Below, one piece after another: positions 15,334-22,786 of a stretch of DNA of 33,348 nucleotides. A program made the position numbers and the translations under genes. This stretch comes from JAWWBG01 sp033721095. Lineage in GTDB: Bacteria > Actinomycetota > Nitriliruptoria > Nitriliruptorales > Nitriliruptoraceae. The notes beneath the pieces were generated by a model. It searched no databases. It saw nothing but the letters and a program-made list of their open reading frames with translations, and was not told the origin of the DNA. Positions within the stretch are counted from its first letter, which is position 1; every line of letters begins with the position of its first letter. The stretch covers positions 1-33,348 of the forward strand of contig JAWWBG010000003.1 of NCBI GenBank assembly GCA_033721095.1, given 5' to 3'.

Positions 15334-15462
15334 GGGGCCAAGTTGTGCTGGGTGTGGTGGGCGGGGAGGGTCTTGATCCCCCGGCCTTCGCGGTGGAAGG
15401 GGGGCCGAGTTGTGCTGGGTGTGGTGGGCGGGGAGGGTCTTGATCCCCCGGCCTTCGCGGTG
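15334..15462. repeat. Tandem 62-base repeat containing the 3' half of tRNA-Val
   Basis: Bases 15334-15395 repeat as 15401-15462 with a period of 67 and one mismatch (15340 a, 15407 g); 55 bases are identical without a break. The right copy is part of the intact tRNA-Val gene. The left copy has the same anticodon-stem 3' strand, T-arm, acceptor 3' strand and CCA, plus the same downstream flank, but no 5' half. Five unique bases (15396-15400) join the copies. Because the flank is also duplicated, this is a local tandem duplication, not a simple attachment-site scar. Confidence 0.9.
15378..15404 (-). terminator. Hairpin at the tRNA repeat junction
   Basis: CCTTC (15385-15389) pairs with GAAGG (15396-15400), and the neighbouring C-run (15378-15382) can pair with the G-run 15401-15404 past a small bulge. 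The GAAGG is the unique junction sequence, so only the duplicated arrangement can form this hairpin. It lies just 3' of the intact tRNA and might stop or process its transcript. Confidence 0.35.
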
Positions 15463-15497
15463 TAAACGCGACGCTCTTCCAACTGAGCTACCCGCCC
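15422..15497 (-). tRNA. tRNA-Val (anticodon UAC)
   Basis: Read on the minus strand, the gene gives a full cloverleaf of 76 bases with encoded CCA: acceptor stem GGGCGGG/CCCGCCC, D-arm GCTC/GAGC with G18G19, anticodon stem TCGCG/CGCGA around loop TTTACAC (anticodon TAC, valine), a short variable loop, and T-stem GGGGG/CCCTC with one G-T wobble. The T-loop reads ATCAAGA, so positions 54 and 60 are A where T54 and a pyrimidine are usual; T55, C56 and A58 are kept. It is transcribed divergently from the NIF3 gene. Confidence 0.93.
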
Positions 15498-15553
15498 GAT
15501 TCGCTCGTGAGCCTACGAGGCGGCCGTAGTCTTCCGGCCGAACCGGAGAGCCG

Positions 15554-16669
15554 ATGGACGACGTCCGAGCATGGCAGCAGCTCGTGAACGAGCTCTACCC
15601 CGAGTCCACCGCGGCGTCGTGGGACAACGTCGGCCTCCAGGTCGGCGATCCCGACTGGCCGATCGACCGCGTGCTGGTCACCCTCGACGTGACGCACGCC
15701 GTCGTCGACGAGGCCGCCAACCACCCCAACACGTTGGTCCTGGCGCACCACCCGCTGCTGTTCCGGCCGCTGGCGAGACTGACGCCGGACACGGTTGCCG
15801 GCCGCACGGCGTTGGCCGCGGCGACTGCCCGCGTGGCTGTCCTGGCCGCCCACACGAACCTGGATGCGGCGACCGACGGTGCCGGCACCTCGCAGCCGGT
15901 CGCCGACATCCTGGGGCTGGTCGACACCCGCCCCCTCACGACTGCCGATGGGCCCGCATCGCACAAGCTGGTGACGTTCGTCCCCGAGGAGCACGTCGAT
16001 GCGGTGATCGACGCACTGGCAGCCACCGGTGCCGGCACGATCGGGGACTACGAGCGCTGCTCGTTTCGGTCGCAGGGCATCGGCACGTTCACGCCGGGGG
16101 AGGGGACCGATCCCCACACGGGCACCATCGGCGAGGCGAACAGCGAACCCGAGTGGCGTGTCGAGATGGTCGTGGCTGGTTCGTCGCTGTCGACCGTGAT
16201 CCGAGCCCTCGAACGGGCACACCCCTACGAGGAGGTTGCCTGGGATCTCTATCCGCTGGTCGAGCTTCCCCGGCCCGGCCTGGGCATCGTCGGCCGCCTC
16301 CCGACCGCCATGCCCTTGCGTGCGGTCGCCAACGTCCTCCGTGACGAACTGCCCTCGCCGCACCTTCGCGTCGCCGGTGAGCGCGAGCGACTGATCCACA
16401 CCGTCGCGACGGTTGGTGGGGCCGGCGACTCGCTGATCGATGCTGCCCTCGACGCCGGCGTCGACCTCTGTGTCACCGGCGACCTGCGCCACCACGTCAC
16501 GCTCGATGCCCTCGAGATGGGGATGGCGCTGATCGACGCCGGCCACCATGGCACCGAGCATGCCGCCCTGGCGCCGTGGCGCGATCGCCTCGAGGCTGCT
16601 GCACGCGAGCGAGGCCTGACAGCCTCACTGGTAGTTTCGTCCGTCTCCACCGACCCGTGGTCAGCTTGA
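15554..16669 (+). CDS. Nif3-like dinuclear metal centre protein
   Basis: Proteins of the NIF3/YbgI/YqfO family bind two metal ions in a toroidal hexamer. Some are annotated GTP cyclohydrolase 1 type 2, but the cellular role is unsettled. The 371-residue length is that of the long bacterial form with an inserted PII-like domain (about residues 130-235). Metal-binding motifs are intact: AHHPLLFRP, AAHTNLDAA, and at the C-terminus VTGDLRHH and IDAGHHGTEH. AASWDNVGLQVGDP is the usual N-terminal signature. A TAGTCT -10 box (15527-15532) and GGAGAG precede the ATG. A zinc-ribbon gene follows 31 bases downstream, the pairing seen in many actinobacteria. Confidence 0.93.
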   Translation: MDDVRAWQQLVNELYPESTAASWDNVGLQVGDPDWPIDRVLVTLDVTHAVVDEAANHPNTLVLAHHPLLFRPLARLTPDTVAGRTALAAATARVAVLAAHTNLDAATDGAGTSQPVADILGLVDTRPLTTADGPASHKLVTFVPEEHVDAVIDALAATGAGTIGDYERCSFRSQGIGTFTPGEGTDPHTGTIGEANSEPEWRVEMVVAGSSLSTVIRALERAHPYEEVAWDLYPLVELPRPGLGIVGRLPTAMPLRAVANVLRDELPSPHLRVAGERERLIHTVATVGGAGDSLIDAALDAGVDLCVTGDLRHHVTLDALEMGMALIDAGHHGTEHAALAPWRDRLEAAARERGLTASLVVSSVSTDPWSA

Positions 16670-16700
16670 CCGCAGATCCGGTGGACGGGCCGGAGCAGAC

Positions 16701-17435
16701 GTGAGCGACGACGAGGCCGTCACCGACGAAGTTCTCGACGGGCTGCTCGCGCTCCAGGCAGCGGAGACGACGTTGCGTCGCGTGGCCCGCAAGCTCGATG
16801 ACCTCCCGGAGCAACAGGTCCTCGACGACATCGCCAAGCGCCACGAGCAGTTGCTCGACGAGCAGGCCGACGTCCGCGTCTCGCTCGAGCAGGAACAGGC
16901 CGAGCAGCGACGCCTCGAAAAGGACCTCGAGCTGCTGCGCACGCGCCTCGAGGACGAGAACCAGCGGATGTACAGCGGCGCCATCACCACGCCCAAGGAG
17001 CTCCAGTCCCAACGTGCCGAGATCGACTCGACGGAACGCCTCATCTCCGAGCACGAGGACGACCTGCTGGCGGCCATGGAGCGCACGGAGAACCTCGAGA
17101 CGCGCAGCAACGCACTCGCCGAGGCGGAGGTGGCCCTGGAGGGCGAACGGGCCGCGGCGGAACAGGCCCGGGACGACGCGGCGCGAGACCTCCTCGCCGA
17201 GAAGGCCGAGTCCGAGGTCGAACGCGATCGCCTCCGCGGTTCGTTGCCGGCGGAGGTCCTGGACCGCTTTGACGTGACCGCCGACAAGCGGGGTGGGATC
17301 GCGATCGGCGAGCTCGTCGAGGAGTCCTGCACGGCCTGTCGGCTCGAGCTGCCGCGGGCGGATCTCAACGAGCTGCGCGAGGGCGGACCGCTCGCCACCT
17401 GTCCCGAGTGCCGTCGCATGCTCGTGGTCCGCTGA
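16701..17435 (+). CDS. C4-type zinc-ribbon coiled-coil protein
   Basis: The 244-residue protein has an almost continuous charged coiled coil (about 10-195) followed by a small zinc ribbon with two Cys pairs, CTAC (210-213) and CPEC (234-237). This matches the CT398/CdsZ-like zinc-ribbon family, proposed to bind nucleic acid or act as a partner protein. The YSGAITTPKELQSQRAEI segment in mid-coil is the conserved family turn. It starts at GTG with CGGAGCAG upstream. It follows the NIF3 gene in the same direction and is probably co-transcribed with it. Its specific function in this organism is unknown. Confidence 0.88.
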   Translation: MSDDEAVTDEVLDGLLALQAAETTLRRVARKLDDLPEQQVLDDIAKRHEQLLDEQADVRVSLEQEQAEQRRLEKDLELLRTRLEDENQRMYSGAITTPKELQSQRAEIDSTERLISEHEDDLLAAMERTENLETRSNALAEAEVALEGERAAAEQARDDAARDLLAEKAESEVERDRLRGSLPAEVLDRFDVTADKRGGIAIGELVEESCTACRLELPRADLNELREGGPLATCPECRRMLVVR

Positions 17436-17465
17436 GGGCTCCGGGCGCTGGCGACAACGTTTCCG

Positions 17466-17482
17466 GGTTGATCAGATCAACC
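17466..17482. terminator. Palindrome at the 3' end of the otsB-GH15 gene
   Basis: GGTTGATC (17466-17473) and GATCAACC (17475-17482) form a perfect inverted repeat around one base, extended by CCG/CGG with a bulge. It contains the stop codon of the otsB-GH15 gene and lies 31 bases after the zinc-ribbon stop, so it could end transcription from both sides. There is no T-run. Confidence 0.4.
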
Positions 17483-20096
17483 GGTCGCGTGCGCGAAGCT
17501 CCTGGTCGATGGCAGTGGCGGCCATGATCAGCCCCATGTGCGTGAAGGCCTGCGGGAAGTTCCCCAGCTGTTCGTGGGTCGTGGTGTCGAGCTCCTCCGC
17601 GTAGAGGCCGAGGGGCCCGGCGAACTCGCGCAGGCGTTCGAAGAGCCGGATGGCCTCGTCCAGGTCGCCCATCCGCGCGAGGACCTCGATCAGCCAGAAG
17701 GAGCAGAGGAGGAACGCGCCCTCGTGACCCGGCAGGCCGTCCTCGGATCGGTAGCGCAGCAGGAGGCCGTCGGAGACCTCCAGCTCCTGTCGGATGGCTT
17801 CGACGGTCCCGCGCACGCGGGGGTCGTCGGCGGGAAGGAACCCGCGGAGCGGCAGCAGGAGCAACGACGCGTCGAGCTGGGGCTGGCCGTATGCCTGCAC
17901 GAACGTGTTGCGCGTCGCGTCGAAGCCGTTGGCCAGGATGGACTCGCGAATCTGGCGGCGTGTGCGCTCCCAGCGCCGGAAGGGCGCCTGCAGGCCGAGC
18001 TCGACGGCGAGCCGGATCGCCCGGTCGACGGCCAGCCAGCACTGGAACTTCGAGAACGTGTGGTGGCGGGGCTCGGACCGGATCTCCCACAGGCCGGCGT
18101 CCGGCTCGGCCCAGCGGCGGCTGACGGTCTCGACGAGCTCGGTCGTGACGTCCCACCGGGCCGTCGGTACCTGCTCGCCCGCGTTCACGGTCAACCACGC
18201 CAGCTCCATCGCCGCGCCGAAGATGTCCAGCTGGAGCTGCCCGGCTGCCCCGTTGCCGACCCGGACCGGCCTGGAGTCGCGATAGCCACGGAGGTGATCG
18301 AGCTCGAACTCGATGAGGTCCTCCTCGCCGGTCACCCGGTAGAGCGGCTGGAGTGCGTGGGCGCCGCCGATCCGGTCGGCGAGCTCGGTGAGCCAGCGGA
18401 TGAACGTCTCGGCCTCGCTCGTGTGCCCGATTCGCAGGAAGCACTCGAGGGACCAGGCGCTGTCTCGGATCCAGGCGTAGCGGTAGTCCCAGTTGCGGGA
18501 GCCGCCGATGCCCTCCGGCAGGCTCGTCGTGGCGGCCGCCACCATCGCGCCCGTCGGCTCGTACACCAGTGCCTTGAGGACCAGGGCCGAGCGAATCACG
18601 TCGCGGCGCCAGCGTCCGTCGTACTCGATGTTGCGGGCCCAACGGCCCCAGGTCCGCACGGTCAGGTTGAGCAGTTGCGGGGCGGTCAGGTGCGTGTGGG
18701 GCCCCTGGTCGGCCCCGGTGGTGCGCAGGGTCGTCCAGGTCGACGTCCCGGCCCCGAGCGTCACGCGGCCGATGCCGCTGGCCTGTCCATCCGTGCCGAT
18801 CTTCAGCTCGAGCGGCAGCCCGGGATTGGACAGCTGCATCCACATGGTGCCGGAGCGAGCCGTGGTCAGGTCGCCGCTGATGGTCAGCTCGGTCGTGGCG
18901 CGTCCGTAGTCGAAGCGGGGCGAGAACTCGACCTCGACCTCGACATCCTCGTGGGCGTCGACGCGCCGGCCGACCGTGTGGCCGGTCATGGAGGGGTTGA
19001 ACGCGTTGACCCGCGAATAGACGAGGAAGTCGGTGATCGTGAGGACCGGTTCGCCGTCGCGCACGAACCGTGTCACGAGCACGTTGGTGTCGCCGACGTA
19101 GGCCCGCTGCACCGCGAGGTGCTCGACGGGCCGGATCCGGAACCGTCCGCCACGGTCGGGGTCGAGGATGGCACCGAAGACGCTGGGGGAGTCGAATCGG
19201 GGTGCGCACATCCAGTCGATCGAGCCGTCCGGCGAGACGAGTGCGCACGTCCGATTGTCGCCGATGATCCCGTACTCGCCGATCGGGTGGAACTCGTCAC
19301 GGCCCGGCATCACCTCGGACTGGCCACGGCTCTGTTCGGTGAGCCGTCGGAGCATCGAGGCGACGCGGCTGGGGCGGTCGAGGCGGAACGTGGCACTCGT
19401 CTCGCGGGGCCGCATGGCGACGAGGATTCCGAACCCCCCGTGTGTCTCGGCGTAGGAGAAGGCGTCCTCGTCGGTCACGTCGTCGCCCACGACCAGCAGC
19501 GATCGCCCGTCGAACACCTCGTCGACCATCGCCAGGGCCGCGCCCTTGTTGACGCCGCGAGGACGCATCTCGACGACGGACTTGCCGTCGAGCAACTCCC
19601 AGGAGGGGGGTTCGCCCGTCAGGTCGACGAGGGCTGACCGCGCCTTCGGGAGGATCTCGGCCACCAGGGGCAGCGGCACGATCCGGTGGTGCAGGGCGAT
19701 CGAGGCCGTCTTGCGCTCGATGATCCAGCCGTCGGCGGGATCCACGATCTCCCGCAGCGCCTGCTCGGCACGGTCGAGGACCGGCGCCGTCACCTCGGGG
19801 TCAACCAGCGCCATGGCATGGCCGTCACGGCGCAGGATCTGGGCCCCATGCCCGCCGATCCAGCTCACGTCCTCGACCGGCAGTCGGCTGCGCAGGTCGT
19901 CGAGCGGACGCCCCGAGACCACGACGACCTCGGTCAGTCGTGCAACCTCCTGCAGGGCCTCGACGACGCCCTTGACCGGCTCGGCGTCGTCGGGGTGCTC
20001 GACGAGATCGCTGATCGTCCCGTCGAAATCCACCACGACCACGTGGTCACGCAGGTGACCGATGCTCGCCGCGATCGTCTGGAGGTCATCCTGCAC
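17472..20096 (-). CDS. Trehalose-6-phosphate phosphatase fused to a GH15 glucoamylase/trehalase-like domain
   Basis: The 874-residue protein has two enzymes. Residues 1-255 are an OtsB-type HAD phosphatase (DFDGT at 23-27, SGRP at 61, the Lys in GVNKGAA, and VVGDDVTDEDAF near 203-212), which would dephosphorylate trehalose 6-phosphate. Residues 270-874 are a GH15 (alpha/alpha)6 hydrolase with an N-terminal beta domain: RNWDYRYAWIRD (534-545), a likely general acid Glu671 in GLWEIR, a general base Glu792 in HEGAFLLCSFW, and LGNFPQAFTHMG near the end. GH15 includes the trehalases of mycobacteria, so this domain may hydrolyse trehalose or another alpha-glucoside. GTG 20096 follows a G-run and overlaps otsA by 11 bases. 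All catalytic residues seem intact in both halves. Confidence 0.92.
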   Translation of the reverse strand: MQDDLQTIAASIGHLRDHVVVVDFDGTISDLVEHPDDAEPVKGVVEALQEVARLTEVVVVSGRPLDDLRSRLPVEDVSWIGGHGAQILRRDGHAMALVDPEVTAPVLDRAEQALREIVDPADGWIIERKTASIALHHRIVPLPLVAEILPKARSALVDLTGEPPSWELLDGKSVVEMRPRGVNKGAALAMVDEVFDGRSLLVVGDDVTDEDAFSYAETHGGFGILVAMRPRETSATFRLDRPSRVASMLRRLTEQSRGQSEVMPGRDEFHPIGEYGIIGDNRTCALVSPDGSIDWMCAPRFDSPSVFGAILDPDRGGRFRIRPVEHLAVQRAYVGDTNVLVTRFVRDGEPVLTITDFLVYSRVNAFNPSMTGHTVGRRVDAHEDVEVEVEFSPRFDYGRATTELTISGDLTTARSGTMWMQLSNPGLPLELKIGTDGQASGIGRVTLGAGTSTWTTLRTTGADQGPHTHLTAPQLLNLTVRTWGRWARNIEYDGRWRRDVIRSALVLKALVYEPTGAMVAAATTSLPEGIGGSRNWDYRYAWIRDSAWSLECFLRIGHTSEAETFIRWLTELADRIGGAHALQPLYRVTGEEDLIEFELDHLRGYRDSRPVRVGNGAAGQLQLDIFGAAMELAWLTVNAGEQVPTARWDVTTELVETVSRRWAEPDAGLWEIRSEPRHHTFSKFQCWLAVDRAIRLAVELGLQAPFRRWERTRRQIRESILANGFDATRNTFVQAYGQPQLDASLLLLPLRGFLPADDPRVRGTVEAIRQELEVSDGLLLRYRSEDGLPGHEGAFLLCSFWLIEVLARMGDLDEAIRLFERLREFAGPLGLYAEELDTTTHEQLGNFPQAFTHMGLIMAATAIDQELRARDRLI

Positions 20097-21510
20097 CGGA
20101 CGACCCCCTGGCGGCGAAGCCCTCCTCGATGTCGGTGAGGCAGCCCGCGACCCACGCATGCACGTCGTTCTGCCGGACGTGCGCAGCCATCCTCGCGAGG
20201 CGCTCGCGCCGATACGCCTCGTCGAGCGCGAGTGCCGACTCCATCCGCAGCGACAGCCCCTCGACGTCGAACGGGTTGCAGCCGATCGCGTCGTCGAACT
20301 CGAGGATGGCTCCGGTGAACTCCGACAGCAGGAGGGCACCGCTGCATCCACCGGCGTCCTGCGACACGACGAATTCCTTGGCCACCAGGTTCATGCCGTC
20401 CTTGAGGGGGGTCACGCACAGGACGTCGGCGAGCTGGTAGTACGCCGACAGGCTCGTTCGCGACAGTCCCCGGTAGAGGTAGTGGACGGGAACGTCCGAT
20501 CCCGGCTCGGTGAAGCGTCCGTTGATGCGCCCCACCTCACCCTCGACCTGCTGGCGCAGCTCGCGATACTCGCTGACGTTGGCGCGCGAGGGCACCGCGA
20601 TCTGGATGAACGCGAACCTGCTGCGCAGGTCACGGTTTCGTTCCAGCAGGCTCTCGATGGCCTTGAGGCGGTGCCGAATCCCCTTGGTGTAGTCGAGGCG
20701 GTCCACGCCCATGAACACCCTGCGGCCCGCGAACTGCTGGCGCAGCTCGGCCAGCTCGGTCCGCGTGGCCTCGGAGGTGGCGATCTCGTCGAAGGCTTGG
20801 GCATCGATGCTGATCGGGCGTGAGGACGTGAGGACTCGTCGACCGTCGGGGAGGACCAGCGTCGTGCCCTCGACGGACGCCCCGTGCGTCAGCCGAAGCA
20901 CGGACCGGATGAAGTTGTCCCGATAGCGCTCGGTGTGGAACGTCACGGTGTCCGCGCCCAGCACGCCGTTGAGGAGCTGCGTGCGCCACGGGAGCCGTGC
21001 CACCAGCTCCGGCGGCGGGAAGGGGACATGCAGGAAGAACCCGATGGGGCAGTCGTCGAACTCCTGCCGGAGCATCTCGGGTGCCAGCATGAGGTGGTAG
21101 TCGTGGACCCACACCAGGGGCTTGTCGCCGTCCAGTGCCCGCTTGGCTTCGGCGACGAACGCGGCGTTTGCCTCCTCGTAGGAGCGCCACCAGGCCCGAT
21201 CGATGACGGGCTGGACGACGAGGTCGTGCAACAACGGCCAGAGGGTGCGGTTCGCGAAGCCGTGGTAGTAGCCGTCGGCAAGGCTGCGCGACAACGTGAC
21301 AGGGTGGAGCCGGACATCGAGTCCGGCCACGCGGGACGGCACGTCCTCCACGCCGTCGTCCCACCCCACCCATGACCCGCCGGCCTCGTTCATCACGGGC
21401 CGAAGCGCCGTGGTCAATCCGCCTGCGGACGGACGCCATCCGACGGCCCCGGCGTCCTCGCTCCGGGAGATGGGCAGCCGATTCGCGAGGACGAGCAGCT
21501 GTCGGGTCAT
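20086..21510 (-). CDS. otsA: Trehalose-6-phosphate synthase
   Basis: A GT20 glucosyltransferase joining a nucleotide-activated glucose to glucose 6-phosphate, for cytoplasmic trehalose synthesis. The 474-residue protein is of standard length. Motifs in order: LANRLPI at the N-terminus, PSAGGLTTAL (27-36), WVGWDDG, VWVHDYHLMLAP, FFLHVPFPPPELVARLPWR, the FHTERYRDNF helix, GVDRLDYTKGI, and the donor-site TPLKDGMNLVAKEFV followed by LSEFTGA. Its ATG overlaps the TGA of the aminotransferase gene (ATGA), and it overlaps otsB-GH15 by 11 bases, so all three should be co-translated. Donor specificity (UDP, ADP or GDP glucose) cannot be read from sequence here. Confidence 0.96.
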   Translation of the reverse strand: MTRQLLVLANRLPISRSEDAGAVGWRPSAGGLTTALRPVMNEAGGSWVGWDDGVEDVPSRVAGLDVRLHPVTLSRSLADGYYHGFANRTLWPLLHDLVVQPVIDRAWWRSYEEANAAFVAEAKRALDGDKPLVWVHDYHLMLAPEMLRQEFDDCPIGFFLHVPFPPPELVARLPWRTQLLNGVLGADTVTFHTERYRDNFIRSVLRLTHGASVEGTTLVLPDGRRVLTSSRPISIDAQAFDEIATSEATRTELAELRQQFAGRRVFMGVDRLDYTKGIRHRLKAIESLLERNRDLRSRFAFIQIAVPSRANVSEYRELRQQVEGEVGRINGRFTEPGSDVPVHYLYRGLSRTSLSAYYQLADVLCVTPLKDGMNLVAKEFVVSQDAGGCSGALLLSEFTGAILEFDDAIGCNPFDVEGLSLRMESALALDEAYRRERLARMAAHVRQNDVHAWVAGCLTDIEEGFAARGSSGAG

Positions 21511-22310
21511 GGCAGGGGATCCAATGTCTCGTCGACATGAGCCGCCAGGGCCTCGGCGACATCGGCCGCGACCGGGCCGGGCACCTGCCACGTGGCCTCG
21601 TCGATTGCGTGGACCGGCACGGCCAGCCGCGTCGCGGACAGGACGAACACCTCGTCGGCGTCGAGGACCTCGTCGATGGTCACGATGGTCCGCTTGACGT
21701 CGCGGATCTCGCCCAGGGTGCGCGCCGTGACGGAGTCGAGGATCGGGAGCTGATCGGGGTCCGGCGTGTGGAACATGCCGTCCCGGACGACACAGATGGC
21801 AGCCGTCGGCAGCTCGAGGACCCGGCCGGCACCATCGACGATCAGGGCGTCGTCTGCGTCACGGCGCTGTGCCTCGTGGGTGCACCACTGGTTCGGGCCG
21901 TAGCTGAGGGTCTTGGCGCCGCTGATGGCCGTCTGCCACGGCACGGCGAGGACCGTCAGCGCCATCGGACGGACCTCGCGTCGGGGCACCAACAGGCCGC
22001 GGACCATGCCGGAGCGCGAGACGATGAGCTTCAGCTGGCCGTCCGAGTCACCCCACGCCGCCAGCAGGTCACGCATCACGGCCACCATGCTCGGCACCCG
22101 GATGCCCGTGATCTGCCCCGACCGACGCAGCCGTTCCAAGTGGGCCTCGGACGCATGCGTTCGGCCGTGACGCACGAGCATCGTCTCGAAGATCGCGTCG
22201 CCGCGCTGGAAACCGTCATCGAGAAACGGGACGGTCGCCTTCTGTGCAGGCACGACACGCCCATCGACCCATGCGAGTGGCGCGGGGGTGCGAGGCTGGT
22301 CGGCGTCCAT
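21507..22310 (-). CDS. Class IV PLP-dependent aminotransferase (PabC/IlvE/Dat-like)
   Basis: The 267-residue protein has the fold-type IV layout: AWVDGRVVPAQKATVPFLDDGFQRGDAIFET at the N-terminus, the PLP lysine in GAKTLSYGPNQ, and ADDALIVDGAGRVLELPTAAICVV, in which the PLP-contacting Glu is kept but the usual Ser/Thr-Asn of the 'SNxF' motif is replaced by Thr-Ala. It could be an aminodeoxychorismate lyase, a branched-chain aminotransferase or a D-amino-acid aminotransferase. The length suits PabC or Dat; the changed motif leaves this open. It leads the operon with otsA and otsB-GH15, whose link to amino-acid metabolism is not obvious. ATG 22310 lacks a strong ribosome site and faces rnpB across 70 bases. 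Confidence 0.82.
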   Translation of the reverse strand: MDADQPRTPAPLAWVDGRVVPAQKATVPFLDDGFQRGDAIFETMLVRHGRTHASEAHLERLRRSGQITGIRVPSMVAVMRDLLAAWGDSDGQLKLIVSRSGMVRGLLVPRREVRPMALTVLAVPWQTAISGAKTLSYGPNQWCTHEAQRRDADDALIVDGAGRVLELPTAAICVVRDGMFHTPDPDQLPILDSVTARTLGEIRDVKRTIVTIDEVLDADEVFVLSATRLAVPVHAIDEATWQVPGPVAADVAEALAAHVDETLDPLP

Positions 22311-22366
22311 GCCGCGAGTCTGCCATGAATGACGAGACGCCTCGGCCGGAGGCATGAGGCGCCCCG

Positions 22367-22372
22367 TACCCT
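22367..22372 (+). promoter_or_regulatory. Putative -10 box of rnpB
   Basis: TACCCT ends 8 bases before the predicted 5' end of the RNase P RNA, the expected spacing from a -10 box to a transcription start. A clear -35 box is not visible. The 22311-22380 spacer holds nothing else that I can support. Confidence 0.4.
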
Positions 22373-22380
22373 GACGATTC

Positions 22381-22727
22381 GGGAGGAGTTGGACAGGCGA
22401 CCGCGGCTGCGTGCAGCCGAGGAAAGTCCGGACTCCACAGGGAAGGATGCTGGGCAACTCCCAGGCGTGGTGACACGCGGCAAGCGCAACAGAAAGCAGA
22501 CCGCCTCCCGGTTCGCCGGGCGGCAAGGGTGAAACGGTGGTGTAAGAGACCACCGGCATCGCAGGTGACTGCGATGGCCAGGCAAGCCCCATCCGGAGCA
22601 AGGCCAAGCAGGAACCGGGCGTCCCGTCCAATGGTTCCAGGTGGGCCGCATCGAGGCGTTCGAGCAATCGGCGTCCCAGACAGATGGTCGCCCGCGACAG
22701 AATCCGGCTTATCGTCCGGCTCCTCCC
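22381..22727 (+). ncRNA. rnpB: RNase P RNA, bacterial type A
   Basis: The catalytic RNA that trims 5' leaders from tRNA precursors. About 347 bases are bounded by helix P1 (GGGAGGAG at 22381-22388 pairing with CTCCTCCC at 22720-22727). The universally conserved core is present: GAGGAAAGTCCGGACTCC near the 5' end (P4/CR-I), ACAGAAAGCAGACCGCC, GGGTGAAACGGTG with AAGAGACCACCGGC, and ACAGAATCCGGCTTA at the 3' end, pairing back as the second P4 strand. The overall order of helices fits type A, common in actinobacteria. The ends are inferred from P1. Confidence 0.95.
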
Positions 22728-22765
22728 ACCATCCGTCGCCGTTGGGCGGCGCGGGTGCGTGGTTC

Positions 22766-22785
22766 GTGGCGGTAGTGTTCGCCAC
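22766..22785 (+). promoter_or_regulatory. hemE promoter with inverted repeat spanning the -10 box
   Basis: TAGTGT (22773-22778) is a plausible -10 box. It ends 8 bases before the hemE ATG, so transcription would begin at or beside the start codon (leaderless mRNA). GTGGCG (22766-22771) and CGCCAC (22780-22785) form a perfect 6-base inverted repeat around it, placed so that a bound repressor would block polymerase. The regulator is unknown. Confidence 0.4.
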
Positions 22786-22786
22786 C

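Noticed and set aside
15334..15395. Extra tRNA 3' half considered as an attachment site of an integrated element
   Set aside because: The copies are only 67 bases apart with nothing between them, and the duplicated block includes flanking sequence beyond the tRNA; no integrase gene is in the window.
17538..19637. Open reading frame of about 699 codons opposite otsB-GH15
   Set aside because: No motifs; the opposite strand carries intact GH15 catalytic residues.
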